Of a stretch of 7,138 nt of DNA, positions 1 to 6,315 are shown in pieces. The stretch covers positions 1 through 7,138 of the forward strand of contig CAMDOY010000184.1 in assembly GCA_945903655.1 (NCBI GenBank), in the 5' to 3' direction. A program made the translations under genes and the position numbers. Position 1 is the stretch's first letter; each line of letters opens with the position of its first letter. Origin of the DNA: Rhizobium sp. Q54. GTDB taxonomy: Bacteria > Pseudomonadota > Alphaproteobacteria > Rhizobiales > Beijerinckiaceae. Under the pieces are notes generated by a model. That model had not been told where the DNA came from. It saw nothing but the letters and a program-made list of their open reading frames with translations, and made no database searches.

Positions 1-49
1 GTCGGCAGTCGTGAGGGGTGCGGCGCTCGACCAACAACCCCTTCCCGAA

Positions 50-81
50 TGCCGACTGCCTACTGCCGACTGCCGACTGCC
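50..81. repeat. Heptamer tandem repeat (TGCCGAC)n
   Basis: Four consecutive 7-bp units plus a partial fifth: TGCCGAC (50-56), TGCCTAC (57-63, one mismatch), TGCCGAC (64-70), TGCCGAC (71-77) and TGCC (78-81). The first 11 bases of the window are the exact reverse complement of 67-77, so a second, inverted block seems to begin upstream of the window edge. The repeat sits just beyond the terminator of the minus-strand cupin gene. It resembles the short heptameric tandem repeats seen between genes in many bacteria; no function is known to me. It reads through as repetitive peptide in several frames but is not a gene. Confidence 0.75.
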
Positions 82-86
82 ACCCC

Positions 87-114
87 AAAAAAAGAGCCCC
101 AAAACCGGGGCTCT
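87..114 (-). terminator. Rho-independent terminator of the minus-strand bicupin gene
   Basis: Read on the minus strand, the 8-bp stem AGAGCCCC/GGGGCTCT (114-107 paired with 100-93) encloses a 6-base loop and is followed at once by a run of seven T (93-87, the first belonging to the stem end). The stem begins 8 bases after the TGA at 125-123. On the plus strand the stem is followed by CTCTCG rather than a T-run, so it should act only on the minus-strand transcript. Confidence 0.88.
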
Positions 115-122
115 CTCTCGTC

Positions 123-1349
123 TCACACCACATCCTTGCGGGTGTCGGCGTCTTCGGGCTTTTCGTACCACTTGGGGTCCATGCGGCAGGTGACGCCGTT
201 GTCCCTGAGGGTCTGTTCGTATTCGGCGCGGATGAAGGGGTCTTCCATCCAGTAGGGGATGGCGGTGCCGCCCTGGTTCACGTCGATGGCGGTGTAGTCC
301 GTGTGTTTCTGGCCGGGGGCGCCGGGGTCGCGGCCGGGGTTGTGGGGGCCGAACCAGGCGCTCAGGCGGAAATCGTCCTTGGAGACGCTGAAGTGCTGGT
401 GATACCAGCGCGCCCCGCCCGGCGCCGCCGTCACCAGGCCCACGGGCTCGTAGTCGAGCCGGTTGACCTGATCGGCCATGCCGTTCTCCCAGGGCCGCTC
501 GCCGCAGCGCTCGGGCCAGGAATAGGTGTAGCCCTTGCCCTTCAGGCAGATCAGCACCGCCGCCGAGGTATGGGCGTGGCCCTTGGAGTAGCGGCCATTC
601 TCGTGCTGGCCGATCCAGTAATAGAAGCTGTTGTTCGTCATGAAGGGCTCGACGCGGCGATAGCCCACCGAGCGGCGGTTATCGAGCGGCAGTTCGCAAT
701 TGATGACGTCGGGGATGAAATTGGTCTTGCGCATGGCGAGCCCGCGCACCGGATCGGGCTCGATCTCGTCCTTGGGCTTGAAGAAATCGTCCGCGCCCGA
801 GAAGCGGTCGGAGAAGACGAAGGGGTTCTCGAACACGGCCTGGGCGTTCTGCAGGGCGTTCAGCACCACCGGGGCGGTCGTGCCCGCCAGCAGCAGGGCG
901 CCGCCGGAGGTGGCGTTGACGTGCCGGTGCATGGCGTTCATGGGGATCGAGAACATCGAGCCCTTCTGCCATTCGAAGACATGCTTCTTGGACTGGCCCT
1001 CGATCCAGACTTCCGTCGAACCGCGCCCTTCCACCACGAGGAAAATCTCCTCGTACATGTGTTTTTCCGCGTTGAGGGCGCCGCCGGGGGGCACCTCGAC
1101 CACATAGCAGCCCCACTTGGTCTCGGTGCCATAGAGCTGGATGAAGTGGCCCTTGCCGCCGGTGCGCTTCCACGGCATCAGGGGCAGATTCTGCACCTTG
1201 CTGATGCCGATGCCGCGAAACACCGGGATTCCCTCGGATTCCATCCAGGCGTCGTAGGGGGTCGGCTGCTTCTTGAACTCGCCGAAACCGGCCTTCTTGG
1301 CGCCGGCCGGCTCGTGCCAGTGAACGCCGTCTTTCCCGTCATGGGGCAT
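123..1349 (-). CDS. Two-domain cupin protein (bicupin), 408 aa
   Basis: Probable metal-dependent cytosolic bicupin; no signal peptide or membrane segment is visible. In domain 1 (about residues 80-150), cupin motif 1 runs from G89 to G108, with E95 where the first His is expected, then H97 and E101. Motif 2 has G130, P136, H141 and N145. In domain 2 (about 240-325), motif 1 is G252, H258, H260, with Ala264 where Glu is usual, then G271; motif 2 has P310 then H317-Q-H319 after a two-residue insertion. Three His without Glu recalls ferrous dioxygenases such as gentisate 1,2-dioxygenase, also bicupins of similar length, but overall similarity to that enzyme is not established. The ATG has an excellent Shine-Dalgarno, AAGGAGG at 1361-1355, five bases upstream. 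It is paralogous along its whole length to the bicupin at 4513-5631, sharing PW-x-R-x-GGKG (59-67 here), a GRGST segment and a FEW segment. It is divergent from the main gene series and has its own terminator. The reaction is unknown. Confidence 0.93.
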   Translation of the reverse strand: MPHDGKDGVHWHEPAGAKKAGFGEFKKQPTPYDAWMESEGIPVFRGIGISKVQNLPLMPWKRTGGKGHFIQLYGTETKWGCYVVEVPPGGALNAEKHMYEEIFLVVEGRGSTEVWIEGQSKKHVFEWQKGSMFSIPMNAMHRHVNATSGGALLLAGTTAPVVLNALQNAQAVFENPFVFSDRFSGADDFFKPKDEIEPDPVRGLAMRKTNFIPDVINCELPLDNRRSVGYRRVEPFMTNNSFYYWIGQHENGRYSKGHAHTSAAVLICLKGKGYTYSWPERCGERPWENGMADQVNRLDYEPVGLVTAAPGGARWYHQHFSVSKDDFRLSAWFGPHNPGRDPGAPGQKHTDYTAIDVNQGGTAIPYWMEDPFIRAEYEQTLRDNGVTCRMDPKWYEKPEDADTRKDVV

Positions 1350-1375
1350 GGGATCCTCCTTGGACCGATTGATCC

Positions 1376-1391
1376 TTGGCTAATCCGCCAA
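1376..1391. promoter_or_regulatory. Inverted repeat, possible operator
   Basis: TTGGC-N6-GCCAA (arms 1376-1380 and 1387-1391) lies in the divergent intergenic region. It overlaps the predicted -10 of the minus-strand promoter, a usual place for a repressor site. The arms are only 5 bp, so chance is possible. Confidence 0.3.
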
Positions 1392-1408
1392 AGCCCGGGC
1401 GCTGTCAA
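1380..1408 (-). promoter_or_regulatory. Candidate sigma-70 promoter for the minus-strand bicupin
   Basis: On the minus strand a perfect -35 hexamer TTGACA (1408-1403) is followed, after 17 bases, by GATTAG (1385-1380), a weak -10 with three of six consensus bases. Transcription would start near 1373, giving a leader of roughly two dozen bases that includes the AAGGAGG ribosome site. The -35 is convincing, the -10 is not. Confidence 0.35.
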
Positions 1409-1423
1409 TCTGTCAGACGCTGG

Positions 1424-1452
1424 TTGACTCCCATCCCGCCATGCGCGAACCA
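1424..1452 (+). promoter_or_regulatory. Candidate promoter for the EutA-like gene series
   Basis: TTGACT (1424-1429) is a near-consensus -35 on the plus strand. Seventeen bases on, GAACCA (1447-1452) is a poor -10. It mirrors the minus-strand TTGACA at 1408-1403, giving a back-to-back pair of -35 boxes. Transcription would start near 1459, close to the first candidate ATG, which makes this placement uncertain. Confidence 0.2.
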
Positions 1453-1462
1453 AGCAGGAGAG

Positions 1463-3214
1463 ATGATCCGAACCAGGGAGCAGCGGCGGCGCATGGCGAA
1501 CGAGGACGAGAAGAAGGCTTCCGGTCACACCATGGGCGAGCACACCATGGGCCTCAGCTGGGCCCATGTGCATATGGACGACGCCGACCATGACCACGAC
1601 GAATTCGACGCGGACGTGCCTCTGGAGGAAAATCCGCTCTGGATTCAGGACAATGTCACCCTGGTGAGCGTCGGCATCGACATCGGCTCCTCCGGCACCC
1701 AGGTCATCTTCTCCAAGATTCACCTGCGGCGCCTCGCCGAGGAGCTGACCAGCCGCTTCTACGTGGTCGCCCGCGACACCCTGTTTCTCTCCCCGGTTTC
1801 CCTGACCCCCTATTCCAGCGAGACCCGCATCGACGACAAGGCCTTGCGCAAAATCGTCGAGGACGCCTACGAAGCAGCCGGTCTCGCCCCCGGCGATATC
1901 GACGCAGGCGCGGTGATTCTCACCGGCGAGGCCCTGCGGCGGGAGAACGCGCAGGGGATTTCCGCCATGCTGTCGGAGGCGGGCGGCGATTTCGTCTGCG
2001 CCACGGCGGGCCACCATATGGAGTCCATGCTGGCGGCCTATGGATCGGGAGCGGCGCAGGCCTCCCTTGAGCTTGGCAAGCGGGTGCTCAACATCGACAT
2101 TGGCGGAGGCACCACCAAGCTCGGCCTCGTCGACAAGGGCCAGTGCGTGGCCACCGCCGCCTTCCATGTGGGCGGGCGGTTGCAGGTGGTGGACGAAAAC
2201 TTCCGCATCACCCGCCTTGATCCCGCAGGCAAGCACCACGCCAAGCGGGCGGGCTTCGACTGGGGTCTCGGCGATCAGGTCACCAGCGCCGATCTCGACA
2301 AGGTGGCTGACGTGATGGCCGAGACGCTGGTGGTGGCGCTCACCCAGCGGCCCGCGCCCCATGATGTGGAGCATCTCTATCTCACCGATCCCATCGCTGA
2401 TTTCGGCGATCTGGGCGGGGTCATGTTCTCCGGCGGCGTCGCCGAATATGTCTATGACCGCGAGCCCCGCGATTTCGGCGACATGGGCAAGCGGCTGGGC
2501 GCGGCGATCGCCCGCAAGCTGGCGGCGGGGCGCTTCCCCTGGCCCATGCTGCCCGCCCGCGAATGCATCCGCGCGACAGCGCTGGGCGCGTCGGAATATT
2601 CGGTCCAGCTCTCGGGCAACACGAGCTACATCTCGAACCCCGGCACGCTCCTGCCGCGCCGCAATCTGCAGGTGCTGCAACCCGCCTTCGAATTCACCGA
2701 GGAGGTCGATGGGGCGGCGCTGGGCAAGGCCATCGTGGCCCATCGCAAGGCCTTCGAGGTCGAGGGCGCGGAGACGGACATTGCGCTGGCCTTCCACTGG
2801 AAGGGCATGCCCGCCTATGACCGGATTTTCGCCACGGCGCAGGGCATCGCCATCGGCCTCGCCGACCATATCGCCGCGCAAAAGCCCATCTATGTGATGC
2901 TCGATGGCGACGTGGCCCAGACGCTCGGCGCGGTGTTGCGGGAGGACTGCAAGGTGATGAGCGAGATCCTCGTCATCGACGGCGTGATGCTCATGGACTT
3001 CGACTATATCGATCTCGGCAAGGTGCGCATTCCCTCCTACACGGTTCCGGTGACCATCAAGTCGCTGGTCTTCAGCGAGGATCCGCGCGGATTGCGTTCG
3101 AAAGAGCGCATCCATCATGTGGAGGCCGACCACGATCATCACCATCATGGTCATGGGCACAGCCATGGTCATGGTCACCACCACCATCATCACGATCACG
3201 GCAAAGGGAGCTGA
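1463..3214 (+). CDS. EutA-like ethanolamine ammonia-lyase reactivase-family ATPase with His-rich ends
   Basis: Recognised as EutA family (Hsp70/actin-fold ATPase). EutA proper reactivates adenosylcobalamin-dependent ethanolamine ammonia-lyase by ATP-driven exchange of damaged cofactor. Visible signatures (583 aa from this start): phosphate-1 loop VGIDIGSSGT at 70-79, a GAVILTGE segment, phosphate-2 loop LNIDIGGGTT at 209-218, VGGRL soon after, and the adenosine-side VMFSGGVAEY at 320-329. Two histidine-rich additions are unlike standard EutA: H35, H37, H43 and H45 with interspersed Asp near the N-terminus, and a tail at 557-583 with 16 His in 27 residues, like the metal-binding tails of metallochaperones. 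Start choice is uncertain: ATG 1463 has AGGAG only two bases upstream, and in-frame ATG 1493 (MANEDEKK) has AGGGAG 12 bases upstream. Neither choice affects the ATPase domain. No lyase genes (eutB, eutC) are present; the neighbours are an ABC ATPase and cupins, so a reactivation or metal-loading role on cupins is possible (inference). I leave the symbol blank because the usual partner is missing. Confidence 0.88.
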   Translation: MIRTREQRRRMANEDEKKASGHTMGEHTMGLSWAHVHMDDADHDHDEFDADVPLEENPLWIQDNVTLVSVGIDIGSSGTQVIFSKIHLRRLAEELTSRFYVVARDTLFLSPVSLTPYSSETRIDDKALRKIVEDAYEAAGLAPGDIDAGAVILTGEALRRENAQGISAMLSEAGGDFVCATAGHHMESMLAAYGSGAAQASLELGKRVLNIDIGGGTTKLGLVDKGQCVATAAFHVGGRLQVVDENFRITRLDPAGKHHAKRAGFDWGLGDQVTSADLDKVADVMAETLVVALTQRPAPHDVEHLYLTDPIADFGDLGGVMFSGGVAEYVYDREPRDFGDMGKRLGAAIARKLAAGRFPWPMLPARECIRATALGASEYSVQLSGNTSYISNPGTLLPRRNLQVLQPAFEFTEEVDGAALGKAIVAHRKAFEVEGAETDIALAFHWKGMPAYDRIFATAQGIAIGLADHIAAQKPIYVMLDGDVAQTLGAVLREDCKVMSEILVIDGVMLMDFDYIDLGKVRIPSYTVPVTIKSLVFSEDPRGLRSKERIHHVEADHDHHHHGHGHSHGHGHHHHHHDHGKGS

Positions 3215-3329
3215 CCTCAGCCATGATCCAATGCTATGAAGCCCCATTGGGGAAAGTCGGCGTAAAGTCGATGAGTCCTGGCCTGGGCATGACCTGGGCT
3301 TTGGGCGGAAACGATCCAGGGAGGCCAAT
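3215..3329. other. Intergenic stretch with palindrome and direct repeat
   Basis: This 115-base gap holds no convincing gene or terminator. It contains a small palindrome CCCCA-T-TGGGG (3242-3252), followed by two copies of AAAGTCG (3253-3259 and 3264-3270) spaced 11 bases apart, roughly one helical turn. A regulatory or internal promoter role is possible, but I see no convincing -35/-10 pair. Confidence 0.3.
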
Positions 3330-4466
3330 GTGCTGAGCGTCCGTTCACTGAACACCGAATACAAGACCCAGAAGGGCCCGCCCGTGAAGGCGGCGCAGGA
3401 TGTCTGCTTCGAGGTGCCCAAGGGCATGTTCTTCACCTTGCTGGGGCCGTCCGGCTGCGGCAAGACCACGACCCTGCGCTCCATCGCCGGGCTCGAGCGT
3501 CCGACTTCGGGCGAGATCGAGGTGAATGGGCGGGTGGTCTATTCCTCGCCCCAGGGCCTCTTCGTGCCCCCCAACAAGCGCAATTTCGGTATGGTGTTCC
3601 AGTCCTACGCCATCTGGCCGCACATGACCGTCTTCGCCAACGCCGCCTTTCCGCTGGAAGTGCGCGACAACCGGCCCTCGAAAACGCAGATCGCCGACAA
3701 GGTGATGAAGGTGCTCCATGCGGTGGGCCTTGATCATCTGGCCGAGCGCGACGCCACCAAGCTCTCCGGCGGCCAGCAGCAGCGGCTCGCGCTCGCCCGC
3801 GCGCTGGTCATGGAGCCCGAGCTTCTCCTGCTCGACGAGCCCCTGTCGAACCTCGACGCCAAGCTGCGCGACCGCATGCGCGTGGAGCTGAAGCGCATCC
3901 AGCGCGAGCTTGGCCTCACCACCATCTATGTGACCCATGACCAGGGCGAGGCGCTGGCGCTTTCCCATGAGATCGCGGTCATGAGCGAGGGGCGCATCGT
4001 GCAGATCGGTTCGCCGCGCACCATCTACGAGCGCCCGCTCAACCGCTTCGTGGCGGACTTCATCGGCTCCACGAATTTCGTTGATGGCGAGGTGCTGGGC
4101 AAGGATGCGGCCACGGGCCTTATCCGCGTGCGCACCCGCCTGGGCGACCTGATGGCGACCTCGGAGGCCGAGATGGCCGCTGGCTCCCCCGTCACCCTGT
4201 CGATCCGGCCCGAAGACGTGGAGCTGACCGAGGAGGCCGCCCCCGAAGGCCGCCTGCTGAACCTGTGCGAAGGCGTCATGGATCTGCGGGTGTTCCTTGG
4301 GGATTTCGTGGACTTTCAGGTGAAAGTGGGCGAATACATGCTGCAGTCCCGTGGGCATCCGTCCCTGCGCACGCCCGTGGGCGCCAAGATCAACATCCGC
4401 ATGGACCCGCACAAATGCGTGGCCCTGCCTGCGGAAGCCTCGGCGACGGCGAAAGCCGCCGCCTGA
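3330..4466 (+). CDS. ABC transporter ATP-binding protein (Fe3+/spermidine/putrescine importer type)
   Basis: Cytoplasmic ATPase subunit of an ABC importer, 378 aa, the normal length for an importer ATPase with a C-terminal regulatory region. All nucleotide-binding motifs are intact: Walker A GPSGCGKT at 39-46, Q-loop Gln91 in FQSYAIWPHMTV, signature LSGGQ at 145-149, Walker B LLLLDE at 165-170, D-loop SNLD at 173-176 and H-loop His203. Residues from about 240 to the end look like a TOBE-type domain, including SIRPEDVEL. The FQSYAIWPHMTV form is common in the iron(III)/polyamine/phosphonate importer ATPases, so the substrate class cannot be narrowed further. The GTG start is set by AGGGAGG (3318-3324) five bases upstream; an overlapping ATG at 3328 is out of frame and hits a stop after one codon. 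It follows the EutA-like gene and precedes a bicupin gene by 46 bases. No permease or solute-binding gene lies in the window. Confidence 0.93.
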   Translation: MLSVRSLNTEYKTQKGPPVKAAQDVCFEVPKGMFFTLLGPSGCGKTTTLRSIAGLERPTSGEIEVNGRVVYSSPQGLFVPPNKRNFGMVFQSYAIWPHMTVFANAAFPLEVRDNRPSKTQIADKVMKVLHAVGLDHLAERDATKLSGGQQQRLALARALVMEPELLLLDEPLSNLDAKLRDRMRVELKRIQRELGLTTIYVTHDQGEALALSHEIAVMSEGRIVQIGSPRTIYERPLNRFVADFIGSTNFVDGEVLGKDAATGLIRVRTRLGDLMATSEAEMAAGSPVTLSIRPEDVELTEEAAPEGRLLNLCEGVMDLRVFLGDFVDFQVKVGEYMLQSRGHPSLRTPVGAKINIRMDPHKCVALPAEASATAKAAA

Positions 4467-4512
4467 GGGCGCACCGTTTCGAAGACGTCATTGAAGGAAG
4501 AAGGAGAGCTCC

Positions 4513-5631
4513 ATGGCCAAGAACGCGATCGTCTCTGACGATCTTGCCCAGAAATTCGCCACCGAGAAGGACACGCCCTATCTGCGCTGGGTACGCGATG
4601 AAGGCCTGGACATCATCAGCGCCCATTACATCCGCAATCTGCGCACGGTCGAGCTGAAGCCCTGGGCGCGTCGCGGCGGCAAGGGCGTCTACATCAACCA
4701 TGAGGCCTCGCGCACGTCGAACGATTGCTACGTCTGCGAAATCGCGCCGGGCAAGAAGCTCGAGCCGCTGCGCCAGCTCTTCGAGGAGATGATCCTCGTG
4801 CTCGACGGCCGCGGCTCCACCACCGTCTGGAATGACGCCGGTCAACGCATCACCTTCGAATGGAAGGCCGGCGCGCTTTTTGCCATTCCGCTGAACTGCT
4901 GGCATCAGCATTTCAACGGCTCGGGCAGCGAGCCCGCCCGTTTCGTGTCGGTGACCAACGCGCCCCCGATCATCAACCTCTATGAAGACATCGATTTCGT
5001 CTTCAACACGCCCCATGACTTCAAGGAGCGCTTCAACGGCGAGCCCGATTATTTCGCCAACAAGGGCCAGCAGGAAGGCTTCAAGCTGACCACCAACTTC
5101 GTGCCGGACGCGCCGAACATTCCGCTTATCACCGCCAAGGAGCGCGGCGCGGGCGGTGGCCACATTCGCTTCAACATGGCGAAGGGCTCGATGAACAGCC
5201 ACATTTCCCAGTTCCCCATCGGCACCTACAAGAAGGGCCATGCCCATGGTCCCGGCGCCCATGTGATCATCCTGGGCGGCCAGGGCTATTCGCTCATGTG
5301 GCCGGAGGGCGATGAGCCCAAGCGCTACGATTGGGAAATCGGCACCATGATCGTTCCCCCGAACATGTGGAACCACCAGCACTTCAACACGGGCACGACG
5401 CCTTCGCGCTACCTCGCGTTCAAGCACGAGGTCGTTTCGATCCGCAACGCGCAGGGCGTGCCGAAGGCCTGGATCTCCAAGCGCATCGGCGGCGACCAGA
5501 TCGACTACGCCGACGAAATGCCGCTCGTGCGCAACATGTTCAAGGACGAGCTCGCCAAGGTGGGTCTTGAGCCGCGCATGGACGACGCCTACAAGACCGA
5601 GCTGGAAACCCTGCCGCCGAAAGTGGCTTGA
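4513..5631 (+). CDS. Two-domain cupin protein (bicupin), 372 aa, paralogue of the divergent bicupin
   Basis: Cytosolic bicupin colinear with the protein at 123-1349, sharing TPY near the N-terminus, PW-x-R-x-GGKG (50-58), GRGST (99-103), FEW (115-117) and a C-terminal (E/C)-P/R-RMD-like ending. Domain 1 (about 70-140) is degenerate in cupin motif 1: G80, E92 and G99 remain, but the two His positions are Leu86 and Gln88; motif 2 keeps P126, H131 and N135. Domain 2 (about 225-300) has H243-A-H245 with Ala249 in place of Glu, G256, and H288-Q-H290 in motif 2, so if the protein binds metal it is probably in domain 2 through His only. The ATG has AAGGAG at 4501-4506, six bases upstream. It probably shares a transcript with the ABC ATPase gene 46 bases before it; a hairpin follows its stop. 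Substrate unknown; an oxygenase or isomerase role is possible, and so is a binding or structural one. Confidence 0.93.
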   Translation: MAKNAIVSDDLAQKFATEKDTPYLRWVRDEGLDIISAHYIRNLRTVELKPWARRGGKGVYINHEASRTSNDCYVCEIAPGKKLEPLRQLFEEMILVLDGRGSTTVWNDAGQRITFEWKAGALFAIPLNCWHQHFNGSGSEPARFVSVTNAPPIINLYEDIDFVFNTPHDFKERFNGEPDYFANKGQQEGFKLTTNFVPDAPNIPLITAKERGAGGGHIRFNMAKGSMNSHISQFPIGTYKKGHAHGPGAHVIILGGQGYSLMWPEGDEPKRYDWEIGTMIVPPNMWNHQHFNTGTTPSRYLAFKHEVVSIRNAQGVPKAWISKRIGGDQIDYADEMPLVRNMFKDELAKVGLEPRMDDAYKTELETLPPKVA

Positions 5632-5664
5632 GGGTTCGCCGCAAAGGCGCTCTCACGACATCGA

Positions 5665-5695
5665 CGGCCCGCGGATTCGTCCGTGGGCCGATTTT
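5665..5695 (+). terminator. Intercistronic hairpin with short T-tract (terminator or attenuator)
   Basis: An 11-bp stem (5665-5675 with 5680-5690, one G-U pair) closes a TTCG tetraloop. It is followed by ATTTTGCTTT, a short interrupted T-tract. It starts 34 bases after the stop of the bicupin gene and ends about 30 bases before the next start. The broken T-tract suggests partial termination, or 3' end protection, so the two downstream cupin genes may be expressed at a lower level than the upstream genes. I see no good promoter between the hairpin and the next gene. Confidence 0.62.
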
Positions 5696-5717
5696 GCTTT
5701 CAACATTGATCATCAAC

Positions 5718-5721
5718 GGAG
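5718..5721 (+). promoter_or_regulatory. Ribosome binding site fixing a TTG start
   Basis: GGAG lies six bases before TTG at 5728-5730. No in-frame ATG exists near the N-terminus of the cupin gene, so this site decides the rare start codon. Confidence 0.65.
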
Positions 5722-5727
5722 AAGACC

Positions 5728-6306
5728 TTGGCTGAACAGGAGCACGCGGGCGCCGGCCACAACAGCGCCGCTCAACGCGAGGAAGTCGTCTGGGAGCGCT
5801 GGACGAAGAAGCGCACCTTCGTGCGCGCCCTCGAAGGCACCTATGGCGAACTGGTGCGCGAACTCTTCAACCAGCCGCGCGTCTACCCGACCAGCGACCA
5901 TAAGTGGAAAGGCGGGCCCGGCCACTACGGCAAGAAGATCATCAATCCCCAGTCGGTGAAGGTGGCCCAGTCCATCGAGACCCATATCGAGGTCTTTTCT
6001 CCGGGCGGCTATGGCCAGAAGCATGGCCACATGAACAGCGCGGTCTTCTTCGTGCTCAAGGGCACGGGCCATGACGTGCATGATGGTCGGCGCTACGACT
6101 GGGAGGCGGGCGACGCCCTCATCGTCGAGAACGCCTGCGTGCATCAGCATTTCTCGGACGATCATGACGACGAGTGCATCACCCTGGTGATGAAGGCCAA
6201 GCCGCTCTTCCTCTTCATGCACCTTCTCTTCCAGAAGGTGGCGGAATTCCCCCCCAAGGACGGAACCGCCAAGCAGCTTGCCTATTCGCCCCCGGCCGAT
6301 CTCTGA
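5728..6306 (+). CDS. One-domain cupin protein, 192 aa, resembles the C-terminal half of the bicupins
   Basis: Single cupin fold (about residues 80-155) with an N-terminal extension of about 80 residues containing a KW-x-GGPG segment. Motif 1 is H99-G-H101 with Ala105 where Glu is usual, then G112. Motif 2 carries H139-Q-H141 after a YDW segment. The Glu-less motif 1 and the YDW segment match domain 2 of the bicupin at 4513-5631 (RYDW before its HQH), so this looks like a free-standing relative of that half. Metal binding by three His is plausible (inference). It starts with TTG, supported by GGAG six bases upstream. The next cupin gene begins only nine bases after its stop, so the two are almost certainly co-translated and may form a hetero-oligomer. 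No signal peptide. Function unknown. Confidence 0.88.
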   Translation: MAEQEHAGAGHNSAAQREEVVWERWTKKRTFVRALEGTYGELVRELFNQPRVYPTSDHKWKGGPGHYGKKIINPQSVKVAQSIETHIEVFSPGGYGQKHGHMNSAVFFVLKGTGHDVHDGRRYDWEAGDALIVENACVHQHFSDDHDDECITLVMKAKPLFLFMHLLFQKVAEFPPKDGTAKQLAYSPPADL

Positions 6307-6315
6307 GGTGCAACC

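Noticed and set aside
50..81. CRISPR array
   Set aside because: Units are 7 bp and contiguous, with no spacers and no cas genes nearby.
18..1427. Plus-strand open frame of 469 codons antisense to the first bicupin
   Set aside because: Composition is Val/Gly/Ala/His-rich as expected from the complement of a GC-rich gene. The opposite strand has cupin motifs, a perfect ribosome site and a terminator.
1376..1462. Upstream TTG start extending the EutA-like protein by 29 residues
   Set aside because: The extension is Pro/Cys-rich with uncharacteristic codons, lacks a ribosome site and covers the divergent promoter region.
1178..3484. Minus-strand open frame of 768 codons across the EutA-like gene
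   Set aside because: It crosses a confirmed gene on the other strand, the divergent promoter region and the start of the ABC gene. No domain is recognisable; it is a GC-rich shadow.
3345..4412. Minus-strand open frame of 355 codons across the ABC ATPase gene
   Set aside because: The plus strand encodes every ABC motif intact; the antisense product shows no family features.
4390..5427. Minus-strand open frame of 345 codons across the second bicupin
   Set aside because: Antisense shadow of a gene with clear cupin motifs; no ribosome site noted.
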